Below are positions 1-7,833 of a DNA stretch of 57,254 nt, in pieces (position 1 is the first letter of the stretch; each line of letters starts with the position of its first letter). The stretch covers positions 1-57,254 of the forward strand of contig JAMDCG010000010.1 of the NCBI GenBank assembly GCA_023489425.1. Direction: 5' to 3'. The translations under genes were made by a program, and so were the position numbers. Source of the stretch: Thermoplasmatota archaeon. GTDB lineage: Archaea > Thermoplasmatota > Thermoplasmata > Thermoplasmatales > Thermoplasmataceae. The notes under the pieces are model-generated. The model did no database searches. It was not told the origin of the DNA and worked only from the letters and a program-made list of their open reading frames with translations.

Positions 1-6
1 AAAAAA

Positions 7-79
7 TGGGGCTGCCCGGATTTGGACCGGAGTCTCAGGCTCCCAAAGCCCGTAGGATACCAAGCTACCCCACAGCCCC
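7..79 (-). tRNA. tRNA-Pro (anticodon UGG)
   Basis: Read on the minus strand, a 7-bp acceptor stem (GGGGCTG with CAGCCCC), a D arm, an anticodon stem CGGGC/GCCTG closing the loop TTTGGGA, and a T arm with the loop TCCAAAT form a complete cloverleaf. The anticodon is TGG (proline). The discriminator base is A, CCA is not encoded, and there is no intron. A run of six T follows directly on the minus strand (positions 6 to 1), fitting an archaeal U-tract terminator. Confidence 0.95.
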
Positions 80-227
80 ATAGTAAGGGAGAGTTTACAA
101 ATAAATAAAAAGTTAACTACCCGCGCTGGCAAATTTAAAAAAAATTGAGAGGATTGTCGAAATATAGTGGCTATTCATTGATATAATTTACAAAGTTTTT
201 TCTTTAGTGCTAAAATAACCTTAGATT

Positions 228-1454
228 GTGCTTCCCCAGAATAGGATAGAGAGAGGTTTTAATTTTTTGCTGCTGTCAAGGGCAGTTAGAAGTGGTGCGC
301 TTAGTTTTTCCGCGATTGCATATCCACTTTACCTGAAGGTTCTGGGTTTCAATAACCTTTATGTTGGTTTTCTTACTGGATTTGTTGTGGTATTTACAGT
401 GATCCAGACTATGATCCTTGGTGTACTGGGAGATAGGATAGGCTATAAATATTCAATGATAATTGGCGAGGTTTTTCCTCTTATTTCTACGGCTATCCTA
501 TTCTTTGTAACTTCCGGACCATTGATTTATCTTTCAGTGATCGGTGGAATTGCAGGTGGCCCCGGTGGCATGAGAGGTGCCTTTTCTCCAGGATCAACAG
601 CACTTGTAGCAAAGAACTGGAGAGACCCAAATGACAGGGTAAAAAAACTTGGACTGATGACAACTGTTGGATCCATATTTGCAGTTGTAGGAGGGGTGAT
701 GGTTATAAGCAGAAATGGAGTGTCGTCTTATGTTGGAGATGCTGCTTCTTATAGAATCCTTTTTGGAATAAGTTTTCTTCTTATCTTAATATCATTTATC
801 TCCCTGTTCCTTGTTTTTGAAAGAGGTTCAGAAAAGAAAAAAACAGGCTTTGTTGGAAGGGGATCAGTGAAGCATATAGGAAAAACAGTCATCGCTAATG
901 CATTTAACGGTGCCGGGATAGGAATTTCAATGCCCATACTTTCCCTTTGGTTTTCTGAGATGTATCCATCATCCACCACAACCACTATTGGCATTGTTTT
1001 CACCATATCATACATATCAACGGCCATGGGCTCATACATTTCATCAAGATACAGGAAAAGAGGAGAGAAAGCGGCAAAAATAGGATCCTACGGAAGAATG
1101 CTTCAGGGGTTGCTGATGATTCCCCTTGCCCTTTCTCCATACTTCTACATTGCAGGCATTTTCTATATATTCCGTGCAGGAATAGCAGGTTTTGGGCTTC
1201 CATCCAGAAGCAACATCAATGTGAGTGGCCTGAAAGAAGGGGATTATGGTGCGGGGACTGGATTGCAGGCCAGTGCAGCAAGAATTGCACAGACAACCTC
1301 CGGAGCGTCTGGAGCCTTGATGGATCTATATCTACCATTACCTGAAATTGTAGGAGGGGTAATTCAATTTCTTGCAGGCGTGGCATACTACGATCTTTTT
1401 GCGAGAAGAACCAAACCTGAAGTGGAAGAAGTGAACGCTAGTCCAGCAAAATGA
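228..1454 (+). CDS. MFS transporter
   Basis: This is a 408-residue polytopic membrane protein of the major facilitator superfamily, probably with 12 membrane segments in the cytoplasmic membrane. The loop after the second helix carries the MFS motif A form GVLGDRIGYK, and hydrophobic segments continue to about residue 390. The start is GTG; no ATG early in the frame would keep the first helix, and an AT-rich TATA-like stretch (about 177-190) lies upstream. The C-terminus is short and charged. The substrate cannot be told from sequence; drug/H+ antiport or small-metabolite uptake are both possible. It is monocistronic, between tRNA-Pro (divergent) and the flavoenzyme gene. Confidence 0.88.
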   Translation: MLPQNRIERGFNFLLLSRAVRSGALSFSAIAYPLYLKVLGFNNLYVGFLTGFVVVFTVIQTMILGVLGDRIGYKYSMIIGEVFPLISTAILFFVTSGPLIYLSVIGGIAGGPGGMRGAFSPGSTALVAKNWRDPNDRVKKLGLMTTVGSIFAVVGGVMVISRNGVSSYVGDAASYRILFGISFLLILISFISLFLVFERGSEKKKTGFVGRGSVKHIGKTVIANAFNGAGIGISMPILSLWFSEMYPSSTTTTIGIVFTISYISTAMGSYISSRYRKRGEKAAKIGSYGRMLQGLLMIPLALSPYFYIAGIFYIFRAGIAGFGLPSRSNINVSGLKEGDYGAGTGLQASAARIAQTTSGASGALMDLYLPLPEIVGGVIQFLAGVAYYDLFARRTKPEVEEVNASPAK

Positions 1455-1590
1455 ATTATGAATTATGGGATGGTTAGTTGACTTCTAAATGTCGGGAAAT
1501 TTTGAAGTGCCTCAAGGTTCCAGAATTGTTTTTTCATGTGAATGTTCAAGTATCAAGGCAGGAAATTTTGCATTTTAGGGTTCAATTCTT

Positions 1591-1598
1591 TATATAAA
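1591..1598 (+). promoter_or_regulatory. Upstream TATA box with no matching start codon
   Basis: TATATAAA is one of the clearest TATA boxes in the window. Transcription from it would begin near 1620, about 80 nt before the chosen start of the flavoenzyme. It would therefore give either a long 5' leader or a short separate RNA. The frame stays open upstream to 1542, but that extension does not resemble the family. Confidence 0.4.
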
Positions 1599-1675
1599 CA
1601 CCCATGTGAAAGGATACAAAGTGTTTCCCTGCTTAATTCCCTCAGTTTTACGGCTGAACTTGGATCCTCAATAAC

Positions 1676-1683
1676 TTATAAAA
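1676..1683 (+). promoter_or_regulatory. Proximal TATA box of the flavoenzyme gene
   Basis: TTATAAAA is centred about 21 nt before the ATG at 1701. This is close to the spacing expected for a leaderless or nearly leaderless archaeal transcript and supports that start codon. Confidence 0.5.
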
Positions 1684-1700
1684 GGAATGAATATGGTAAT

Positions 1701-3353
1701 ATGGACCCTTTTGAACCGGTGAATATAGGAGACTTGACAATAAAAAATAGATTTGTTATGGCACCCATGATTTCTAATCTGGCTGATCCAGATGGTTTCA
1801 CCAATGAAATTCACACTTCTTACCTTGAAGAGAGAGCACGTGGAGGATTTGGAATGATTGTTACTGAATATTCATATATCGATGCTCCCCTGAGCAGGGG
1901 CTCGAGAAATGAACTTTCCTTTGCTTCCTATGACCAGGCACCAAGATTGAAGAGGCTCACAGAACGAATTCATTCTCATGATACACGAATTTTTGCACAG
2001 CTGGTGCATGCCGGGGGAAAGGCTCTTGCAGAATCTTCTGAAAGACCAGGAGCACCGACTTCCATGCCATACCTCGGCAGGGAAACTGATGAACTGACTA
2101 TGGAACAGATAGAGGAGATTAAAAATTCCTTTCTTAAGGCAGCAAAAATAGCCGAAAAATCCAACTTTGACGGGGTTGAACTTCATGGCGCACATGCATA
2201 CCTCATTCAGGAGTTTCTATCGCCTTCGCTGAATAAAAGAAAGGATCGCTATGGTAATGATTTTACTGGGAGATTGAGGTTCCCTCAGGAAATAATAGAC
2301 CTTATAAGAAAGGAAACGGATCTAAAGATTGGCATCAGGCTAAGCCTGTATGAAGATGAACCCGATGGGTATGGACCTGATTATGGTCTTAAAATTGCCG
2401 ATTCCCTGAAGAACATAGATTATGTTCATTTTTCTGCAGGTAGGACTGCTCCCCCAGGTTCTTCTGCCTCATATTATTCTGAAAGAAATCACATTGGAAA
2501 TAGATTGATTAGAAAACCGGATGTAACAACAATAGTAGTCGGATCTGTAGTTGATCTTGATTCTGTTAAAAAAGCCCTGGAAAAAAGCGATTTAGTTGCT
2601 GTAGGTAGGGCCGCACTTGCTGATCCTTATTTTCCATTGAAACTAAAGGCCGGCATGAAGCCAAGACCATGTATTAGATGTAACCAGGCATGCAGGGATT
2701 TCAGTTTTGGCCAGGTAAGATGTACTGTAAATCCACTAACAGGCAATGAAACATACTATACTGCCGAGCATGCAACAGGACATGTTAAGATAGCGGGAGC
2801 CGGTGTGGCTGGGATGGAGGCTGCCATTTATCTTGCTAATGCAGGAATGGATGTTGAGATCAATGAAGCGGGAAACAGGATAGGTGGACAGATCAATGAG
2901 ATAGATGAACCCACAAAGAGAAGAGAGTTTATGGCACTGGTAGATTTCTATAACCAGGAGGTTGAAAGACTCAGAATAAGAGTAAACTTCAGTACAAGGG
3001 TATCAGTAAAAGACGTGGATATCTTCCTGGCAACAGAAGATAGATATGAGAACCTGGATGAAGATAATGATATATTCGTTGATTCAAATATTTACAAGAA
3101 TCTTGATCAGGCACTAAAACTCGCAGAAAGATGCAGGATATATATGACAGAAAGGAGCCTTACTTCACTGGACAGGCATAGACAGATGGTCTACAGGCAT
3201 ACGGCTGAGAATGATGGGATAGTTTTCGTAAAGGAACCTGATCAAAGGTTCAGATCAAGCAGTATAGAAAGGGTACAGTACGACATATATGGGGCAGCTA
3301 TCAGGGGAATTACCGCTGCAAGGGACTATATACGTCTTAAATCAGTGCTTTAA
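1701..3353 (+). CDS. Old-yellow-enzyme family oxidoreductase, 2,4-dienoyl-CoA reductase-like, shortened C-terminal part
   Basis: The first ~320 residues form the FMN-binding TIM barrel of NADH:flavin oxidoreductases (MDPFEPVNIG start, KNRFVMAPM, HGAHAYLIQEFLSP with His161/His164). A 4Fe-4S site follows at Cys324, Cys327, Cys331 and Cys341, then a Rossmann FAD motif GAGVAG at 366-371. This order is that of FadH-type dienoyl-CoA reductases and trimethylamine dehydrogenase. The protein is 550 residues against about 640-670 for FadH. The section that normally holds the second GxGxxG (NADPH) motif is not recognisable. The open frame runs back to 1542, but family alignment and the TATA box at 1676 support 1701. 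The 3' end overlaps the convergent kptA by 12 nt. A role in unsaturated acyl-CoA reduction is inference. Confidence 0.85.
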   Translation: MDPFEPVNIGDLTIKNRFVMAPMISNLADPDGFTNEIHTSYLEERARGGFGMIVTEYSYIDAPLSRGSRNELSFASYDQAPRLKRLTERIHSHDTRIFAQLVHAGGKALAESSERPGAPTSMPYLGRETDELTMEQIEEIKNSFLKAAKIAEKSNFDGVELHGAHAYLIQEFLSPSLNKRKDRYGNDFTGRLRFPQEIIDLIRKETDLKIGIRLSLYEDEPDGYGPDYGLKIADSLKNIDYVHFSAGRTAPPGSSASYYSERNHIGNRLIRKPDVTTIVVGSVVDLDSVKKALEKSDLVAVGRAALADPYFPLKLKAGMKPRPCIRCNQACRDFSFGQVRCTVNPLTGNETYYTAEHATGHVKIAGAGVAGMEAAIYLANAGMDVEINEAGNRIGGQINEIDEPTKRREFMALVDFYNQEVERLRIRVNFSTRVSVKDVDIFLATEDRYENLDEDNDIFVDSNIYKNLDQALKLAERCRIYMTERSLTSLDRHRQMVYRHTAENDGIVFVKEPDQRFRSSSIERVQYDIYGAAIRGITAARDYIRLKSVL

Positions 3354-4097
3354 GTTATTCCTCTCCCCGAGAATTCTCCTTTCCCTCCTCTCCTTGTAAT
3401 TTTCAACTTCCTCCTTTTCTTCCTGGGACAGGTTTACTTCCTCCTGCTCGATTGATAATATGAATTCTGGAGGAATTTCTGTTGTGAGATAAACCTCTCT
3501 TGAAGCCCTGTACACTGGTATTTTCTCCCTGAGCTCCTCGGTGTTGATCCCTATCACTACTGGATCATCCACGTGGAACAGTCCTGTGACATATGCCTTC
3601 CTGAACGTTGATGAGAGATGGATATATGTCTTGTCAGATGGGTTGATTCCAGTTTCCCTGATCAGTGAGAACTCCTCACCGGTAGTCTGGTAAAAAAGTA
3701 TGTCAGGTATATCATCTACTGGAAGATCATCAAGGATTACTGGAATTGTGTGATCATACGTTGCCCTTATTTCCCCTCTATCATTCACCTGGTATCTTCC
3801 CTTTTCATCTGTTTTACCAAGTGCCTCTATATGAAGTGGAGTTAACCATCCAAACCTTCTCCTCTGCGTCTTTATGGCTGGGACAATAGAATATATTTTT
3901 GCGTAACCATTTTTTGATAACCTGATTCCATAATTTTCTGGGAAGTGCCTCAGCATTCCAGCAAGGATTCGACCAACAGCATCCACCTCGTCTGGATACA
4001 TGAGATTCCGTCCCTCCTGTCCACATTTTGGGCATTCAAAACCCCTGTAGAAACCATCAATTGGGCATATTCTCAGATTCTTTTCCAATCTAATCAC
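3342..4097 (-). CDS. kptA: RNA 2'-phosphotransferase (Tpt1/KptA family)
   Basis: KptA transfers a 2'-phosphate from RNA to NAD+, giving ADP-ribose 1'',2''-cyclic phosphate. The core is recognisable: GWLTPLHIEAL, a RATYDHTIPV block (usual form RATYGHS), YIHLSSTFRKAYVTG, and ASREVYLTTEIPPEFI near the end. As in many archaeal members, a small zinc-binding N-terminus precedes it (Cys11, Cys22, Cys25). I chose the GTG at 4097 because it overlaps the prs stop in GTGATTAG, a coupling arrangement, and gives a family-like N-terminus. An ATG at 4130 would add 11 residues and a longer overlap. It is last in the minus-strand group after prs. The in vivo substrate in archaea is uncertain. Confidence 0.9.
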   Translation of the reverse strand: MIRLEKNLRICPIDGFYRGFECPKCGQEGRNLMYPDEVDAVGRILAGMLRHFPENYGIRLSKNGYAKIYSIVPAIKTQRRRFGWLTPLHIEALGKTDEKGRYQVNDRGEIRATYDHTIPVILDDLPVDDIPDILFYQTTGEEFSLIRETGINPSDKTYIHLSSTFRKAYVTGLFHVDDPVVIGINTEELREKIPVYRASREVYLTTEIPPEFILSIEQEEVNLSQEEKEEVENYKERRERRILGERNNLKH

Positions 4098-4944
4098 CAG
4101 TGATGAAATATGATAGTTTCCGGGATACATTAATCTTGCTATAACCTGACTTGATAGTATCTGATACGGCCAGTTCTACACACTCTGATGCTATTTTTCT
4201 GTCCACATTGTTTATAAATAAGCCATGAGTTGCAGATACAAACACTGCTGATGCCCCTGAATTCTTTATGATTTCCATGGACCTCAGTATTGTACCACCC
4301 GTAGAAATGATGTCATCTACAAGTAATACCTTCATTCCTGAGGCATCTATATGATCCATGTTATATTCCACCGTAGTTGCGTCTATTCTCTTCTTGTTCA
4401 TAAATCCGCTTTTGCATCCAAGAATATCAGCTACCTCCTTAGCCCTGAAGAATGCACCATCATCGGGAGCCATGACAAGATCAATATTTTTTTCCCTGAA
4501 ATAATCTGCAATACTTCCAGATGCATGAAAATCCCTGCATTTCCTTTTTGAATACCTGTATGAAGAGGTGTCATGAATATCAACTGTAACGATTTCATCC
4601 GCATATTCTGATATGGAACTGATCAGGACTTTTGCTGATATTGCTTCACCTTTCTTATAGATCATATGCTGTCTCGCATATCCAAAATAGGGTATCACCG
4701 CAATTAATTTAGATGGATTGTCCTCCCGGACAGCGTCTAGCAGGAATAACAATTCAAGTATCTCGGAATCATTGTTCGTATTTCCGACAACCGCAACTTC
4801 CTTCCCGCTCAGATCCTCCAGTATCCTGAAATATCTTTCCCCATCAGGAAATACCTTGCGTTCAACCCCCACTCCTTTCATCGTACTGCTGGTCATCATG
4901 TTTTTTGCAAATTCACCGGTTCTGGAAGTTGAAACTATGTACAT
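4090..4944 (-). CDS. prs: Ribose-phosphate pyrophosphokinase
   Basis: Prs makes PRPP from ribose 5-phosphate and ATP for nucleotide, histidine and related pathways. The 284-residue protein has the expected features of the short archaeal form: DGERYFRI near residue 35, a pyrophosphate/ATP region VDIHDTSSYRYSKRKC, and the PRPP-binding loop VLLVDDIISTGGTI near residue 210. An A/T-rich TATA-like stretch (about 4963-4978) lies some 25-30 nt before the ATG, so transcription may start afresh here although the gene follows the enoyl-CoA hydratase. The end overlaps the kptA start. Confidence 0.96.
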   Translation of the reverse strand: MYIVSTSRTGEFAKNMMTSSTMKGVGVERKVFPDGERYFRILEDLSGKEVAVVGNTNNDSEILELLFLLDAVREDNPSKLIAVIPYFGYARQHMIYKKGEAISAKVLISSISEYADEIVTVDIHDTSSYRYSKRKCRDFHASGSIADYFREKNIDLVMAPDDGAFFRAKEVADILGCKSGFMNKKRIDATTVEYNMDHIDASGMKVLLVDDIISTGGTILRSMEIIKNSGASAVFVSATHGLFINNVDRKIASECVELAVSDTIKSGYSKINVSRKLSYFITGD

Positions 4945-5009
4945 ATGTGCTGAATGTCATTTTTTTATAAATATATATTTGAATTTGCTATACTGCATGA
5001 CTCAATATT

Positions 5010-5744
5010 CTATTTATTGAGAAAAGCTTTGAGAAGTTCCTTTGTGGTTATGTTCTGTGTCAATTTTATAAATGACTCTTCCTCTTGCTTCATATCATCT
5101 GCGGGATTTAAACCCAGTGATCTGACCATTGATTTTTTAATTTCTATTATCGTCTGACTATCTTTTGAGGCAATTTTTCTTGCAATTTCAAGCATTTCTT
5201 CCTTTGAACTTACAGTTTCCTGTATAATTCCTCTTTCCTTTGCTTCCCTGGCTGAAAGTATATTACCAGTAAGAGCTAGGTACATTGCGTTTTTATATCC
5301 TATTTCCCTTGGAAGGATAGTGTTCCCTCCAGCACCTGCATTTATTCCGATATTAACTTCAGGTTGCCCAATTTTTGACTTCTCTTCTGCTATAATCATA
5401 TCTGACCATTGTGATATTTCGAAACCGCCTCCAAGAGAGAATCCAGTCAGATATGAGATGAATATTTTGTCTGAATTGATCATGCTACTAACAATTGTGG
5501 ACATTTTTTTTCTGAAGGATTTGGCAAGATCAATGTTCATCGCCAGAAGATCGTTTATATCTGCACCAACTGAGAAGTCACCGTTACTGGAATCAAATAC
5601 AATTACTTTCAGATTCCTGTCCTCTTCCAGAGACTTAATGGCCTTGATCAGTTCTTCCAGCAGATCCTGGTTAATCGCGTTCCTCTTTTCCTTTCTTGAA
5701 AGTGATATTTCCCCAATATTGCCATTTTTAGATATATCTATCAT
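5010..5744 (-). CDS. Enoyl-CoA hydratase/isomerase family protein
   Basis: A crotonase-fold protein of 244 residues, close to the usual ~260. The oxyanion-hole segments are present (SVGADINDL near 58-66; GFSLGGGFEI with Gly105-107). Both catalytic glutamates of true hydratases are conserved: Glu109 in GGGFE and Glu129 in GQPEVNIG. It probably hydrates trans-2-enoyl-CoA in acyl-CoA degradation, with the thiolase at 14.1 kb and the dienoyl-reductase relative at 1.7 kb as plausible partners; no acyl-CoA dehydrogenase is visible here. It follows the DNA glycosylase gene after 45 nt on the same strand. Confidence 0.92.
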   Translation of the reverse strand: MIDISKNGNIGEISLSRKEKRNAINQDLLEELIKAIKSLEEDRNLKVIVFDSSNGDFSVGADINDLLAMNIDLAKSFRKKMSTIVSSMINSDKIFISYLTGFSLGGGFEISQWSDMIIAEEKSKIGQPEVNIGINAGAGGNTILPREIGYKNAMYLALTGNILSAREAKERGIIQETVSSKEEMLEIARKIASKDSQTIIEIKKSMVRSLGLNPADDMKQEEESFIKLTQNITTKELLKAFLNK

Positions 5745-5789
5745 CTTGATCAGCTAAGGGAAACTATCATCTCAATGGCTTTAATCTTT

Positions 5790-6464
5790 TCACTCTGTCA
5801 TTTCTCTTGCTTTCCTGAATAGTTCCACAAACTCTTCCATTGTGATTCTTCCAGTGTTCACGTTCCTGGGGCTTGGGTGAAATATGCACATAACTTTGTA
5901 TCCATCCATTTCATAGACTTTCCCGTTTCCAAATTTCCATCCTCTTACTGTGTTTCCAGATTCCCTCAGTGATTGAACTACAGCATCGAACGCTATCTTT
6001 CCCAGAACAACTATAATCTTCAGATTTTTCATCAAATGGATTTCCCTGAGCAGATATGAGTTACAATTCATTATCTCCCCTTTTTCCGGCTTGTTTTCTG
6101 GGGGGACACACCTTACAGCAAGCGATATATATGAATCAAAATACGCGAGGCCATCATCCCTGGAAAGTGATGTTTTTTGGTTTGTTATACCGGCTTCGTA
6201 TAAGCAGGAGATGAGAAATTCCGAACTTTTATCTCCCGTAAATACCCGTCCTGTCCTATTTCCTCCAGATGCAGCTGGTGCAAGGCCCACTATCATCATT
6301 CTTCCATTTATATCTCCATATCCTGTTAGAGGCTTTCTCCAGAATATTTCTGATTCATATTTTTTTGACTTTTCAAGCACATGCTCCCTGAAATCAACAA
6401 GTCTGGGGCATTTTTTGCAATCTGTAATTTCCTGGTTAAGGATAGAAATAGAATCTTTATCCAT
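5790..6464 (-). CDS. Type-5 uracil-DNA glycosylase (UDGb)
   Basis: The enzyme excises uracil, and in family 5 often hypoxanthine or xanthine, from DNA; this matters for hot-acid organisms with high deamination. The 224-residue protein has motif A GLAPAASGGNRTGR followed by VFTGD, and motif B HPSPRNVNTGR (His196). It also has the four iron-sulfur cysteines of families 4/5 (Cys16, Cys19, Cys119, Cys134). Motif A with Ala where other families carry a catalytic Asp/Asn/Glu marks family 5. The frame is open to 6509, but a TATA-like GTTTATTTTTAG about 26 nt before the ATG at 6464 and family length support the shorter form. Confidence 0.93.
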   Translation of the reverse strand: MDKDSISILNQEITDCKKCPRLVDFREHVLEKSKKYESEIFWRKPLTGYGDINGRMMIVGLAPAASGGNRTGRVFTGDKSSEFLISCLYEAGITNQKTSLSRDDGLAYFDSYISLAVRCVPPENKPEKGEIMNCNSYLLREIHLMKNLKIIVVLGKIAFDAVVQSLRESGNTVRGWKFGNGKVYEMDGYKVMCIFHPSPRNVNTGRITMEEFVELFRKAREMTE

Positions 6465-6650
6465 GGAGCGACATGCTTTCTGACTAAAAATAAACACCTT
6501 CCATAACACTTCATTATTTTTAAAACATGAACTAAGTCAGAATAATGAAAGGGATGGAGCAGGTCGTGGGATGTTTTTACGGTCTGTATTCAATATTGAA
6601 ATCACCTATTGTTTAGAATAATATTAATAAATTGATTGAATTAAAGTGCC

Positions 6651-7109
6651 ATGAAACTTACATCAGTGCTGGGAGGTGTTGCCCTTCTTTCATTTTATAT
6701 ATTCATAGTAGTATATTATAGGTTTCTGTTATTTTATATTATAGACCTGATTCCGGTACTGGCCCTTGGAGCTTTTCTACTGGTAAGCGGTGCGCGATCA
6801 AAAAGTGTAAAGAATATAAAGAGAAAATCGGACCAGTCTATATTTGATGGTATTATGAACATAGGTCTTGAGAAGATAAGGAAAGGCGACCTTACGGTTG
6901 ATGAGAGTACCTTTTCAGTCATAATGAATAAAATTAGCAAATTCATAGTTGAACAGCATGAAGTCCCAGAATTTGGCTTCAATTCCCTGTATCTCAAGAC
7001 TGGCACTGAAATTGAGGCTGAAGATCTTGAGAATAAGATTAAAAACTTAGGTATATCCTGCAAAGTAATACAGGACCGTGGTAAATATTATGTAATGATT
7101 GAACTCTGA
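6651..7109 (+). CDS. Hypothetical membrane protein with cytoplasmic domain
   Basis: I do not recognise the family. The 152-residue protein has two adjoining membrane helices (about 5-25 and 27-47), a short basic loop (RSKSVKNIKRKSDQ), then a soluble charged domain of about 100 residues ending in a beta-rich section (GKYYVMIEL). The ATG follows an AT-rich TATA-like element (ATAATATTAATAA, about 6619-6631) by about 25 nt, as for other leaderless starts here. It precedes the DtxR-type regulator by 47 nt, so co-transcription is possible, but that gene has its own TATA-like box. Confidence 0.7.
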   Translation: MKLTSVLGGVALLSFYIFIVVYYRFLLFYIIDLIPVLALGAFLLVSGARSKSVKNIKRKSDQSIFDGIMNIGLEKIRKGDLTVDESTFSVIMNKISKFIVEQHEVPEFGFNSLYLKTGTEIEAEDLENKIKNLGISCKVIQDRGKYYVMIEL

Positions 7110-7156
7110 ATTACATGTAAGGAGAGTATATTATCCAGAATGGAATTATTATTGTG

Positions 7157-7801
7157 ATGAGTGCCAACCTGTCTGTGACGACTGAGGATTATTTAAAATC
7201 AATATATGAATTGAATGAATACAAGGGATTTGCGACCCTGGCAGACATTTCCCAGATACTGGGAACCGCAAGACAGACTGTTTATGATGAGATTAAAATA
7301 CTTCTTGATAAGAACTTTGTAAAAAGGAATGATAGGGGTAAATATTCTCTTACTGAAGATGGCGAAAGAGAGGCAAACCTGTTTTTGAGGAAGCATAGAG
7401 TTGCCGAGATACTCCTGTGGAAAGGGCTTAATATGAAGTGGTCCAAGCTTGATGATCAGGCAATGGGCATCGAGCATGGCATGACAGAAGAGATTATTTC
7501 AGCAGCATGTAAGAAATTCGACTGCGAAAAATGTCCTCATGGAAATCCAGTACCGGATAGCAACGGCAGAGTTTCGGTTCCTTCAGACCTGAAATATAAA
7601 GAACTTGACATTGAAAGGAGGTATTTTTTGAACAGGGTAATTTTTGAAACTCCAGATATTCTAAAATTCCTGGAAGAAAATTCCCTTTTGCCTGATATCA
7701 TGGTAATGAAGGAAGATAATCCAGGCAGGCTCAGATTGAATAATAACAGGACCGTTAGTATTCCAGATTACATACTTGATGCCCTGAGATTTAGAAAATG
7801 A
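7157..7801 (+). CDS. DtxR/MntR-family metal-dependent transcriptional regulator
   Basis: A 214-residue regulator with an N-terminal winged helix (TTEDYLKSIYELNEY; ADISQILGTARQTVYDEIKIL) and the metal-binding/dimerisation domain (KHRVAEILLW; MGIEHGMTEEI; CPHGNPVPDSNG). A short C-terminal part (GRLRLNNNRTVSIPDYILDALRF) replaces a full SH3-like domain. Family members repress iron- or manganese-uptake genes when metal is bound. The region FDCEKCPHGNP carries two cysteines near the metal site, more IdeR/SirR-like than MntR-like. The start could be GTG 7154 or the adjacent ATG 7157; a TATA-like AGTATATTATCC (about 7126-7137) fits 7157. No metal transporter adjoins it, so the targets are elsewhere. 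Confidence 0.9.
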   Translation: MSANLSVTTEDYLKSIYELNEYKGFATLADISQILGTARQTVYDEIKILLDKNFVKRNDRGKYSLTEDGEREANLFLRKHRVAEILLWKGLNMKWSKLDDQAMGIEHGMTEEIISAACKKFDCEKCPHGNPVPDSNGRVSVPSDLKYKELDIERRYFLNRVIFETPDILKFLEENSLLPDIMVMKEDNPGRLRLNNNRTVSIPDYILDALRFRK

Positions 7802-7833
7802 AGTGCCATATTGGAGATTGATTTTTCAAATCA

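Noticed and set aside
1542..1700. N-terminal extension of 53 codons on the flavoenzyme
   Set aside because: It does not resemble the family, whose barrel begins at MDPFEP, and it is crossed by the TATA box at 1676.
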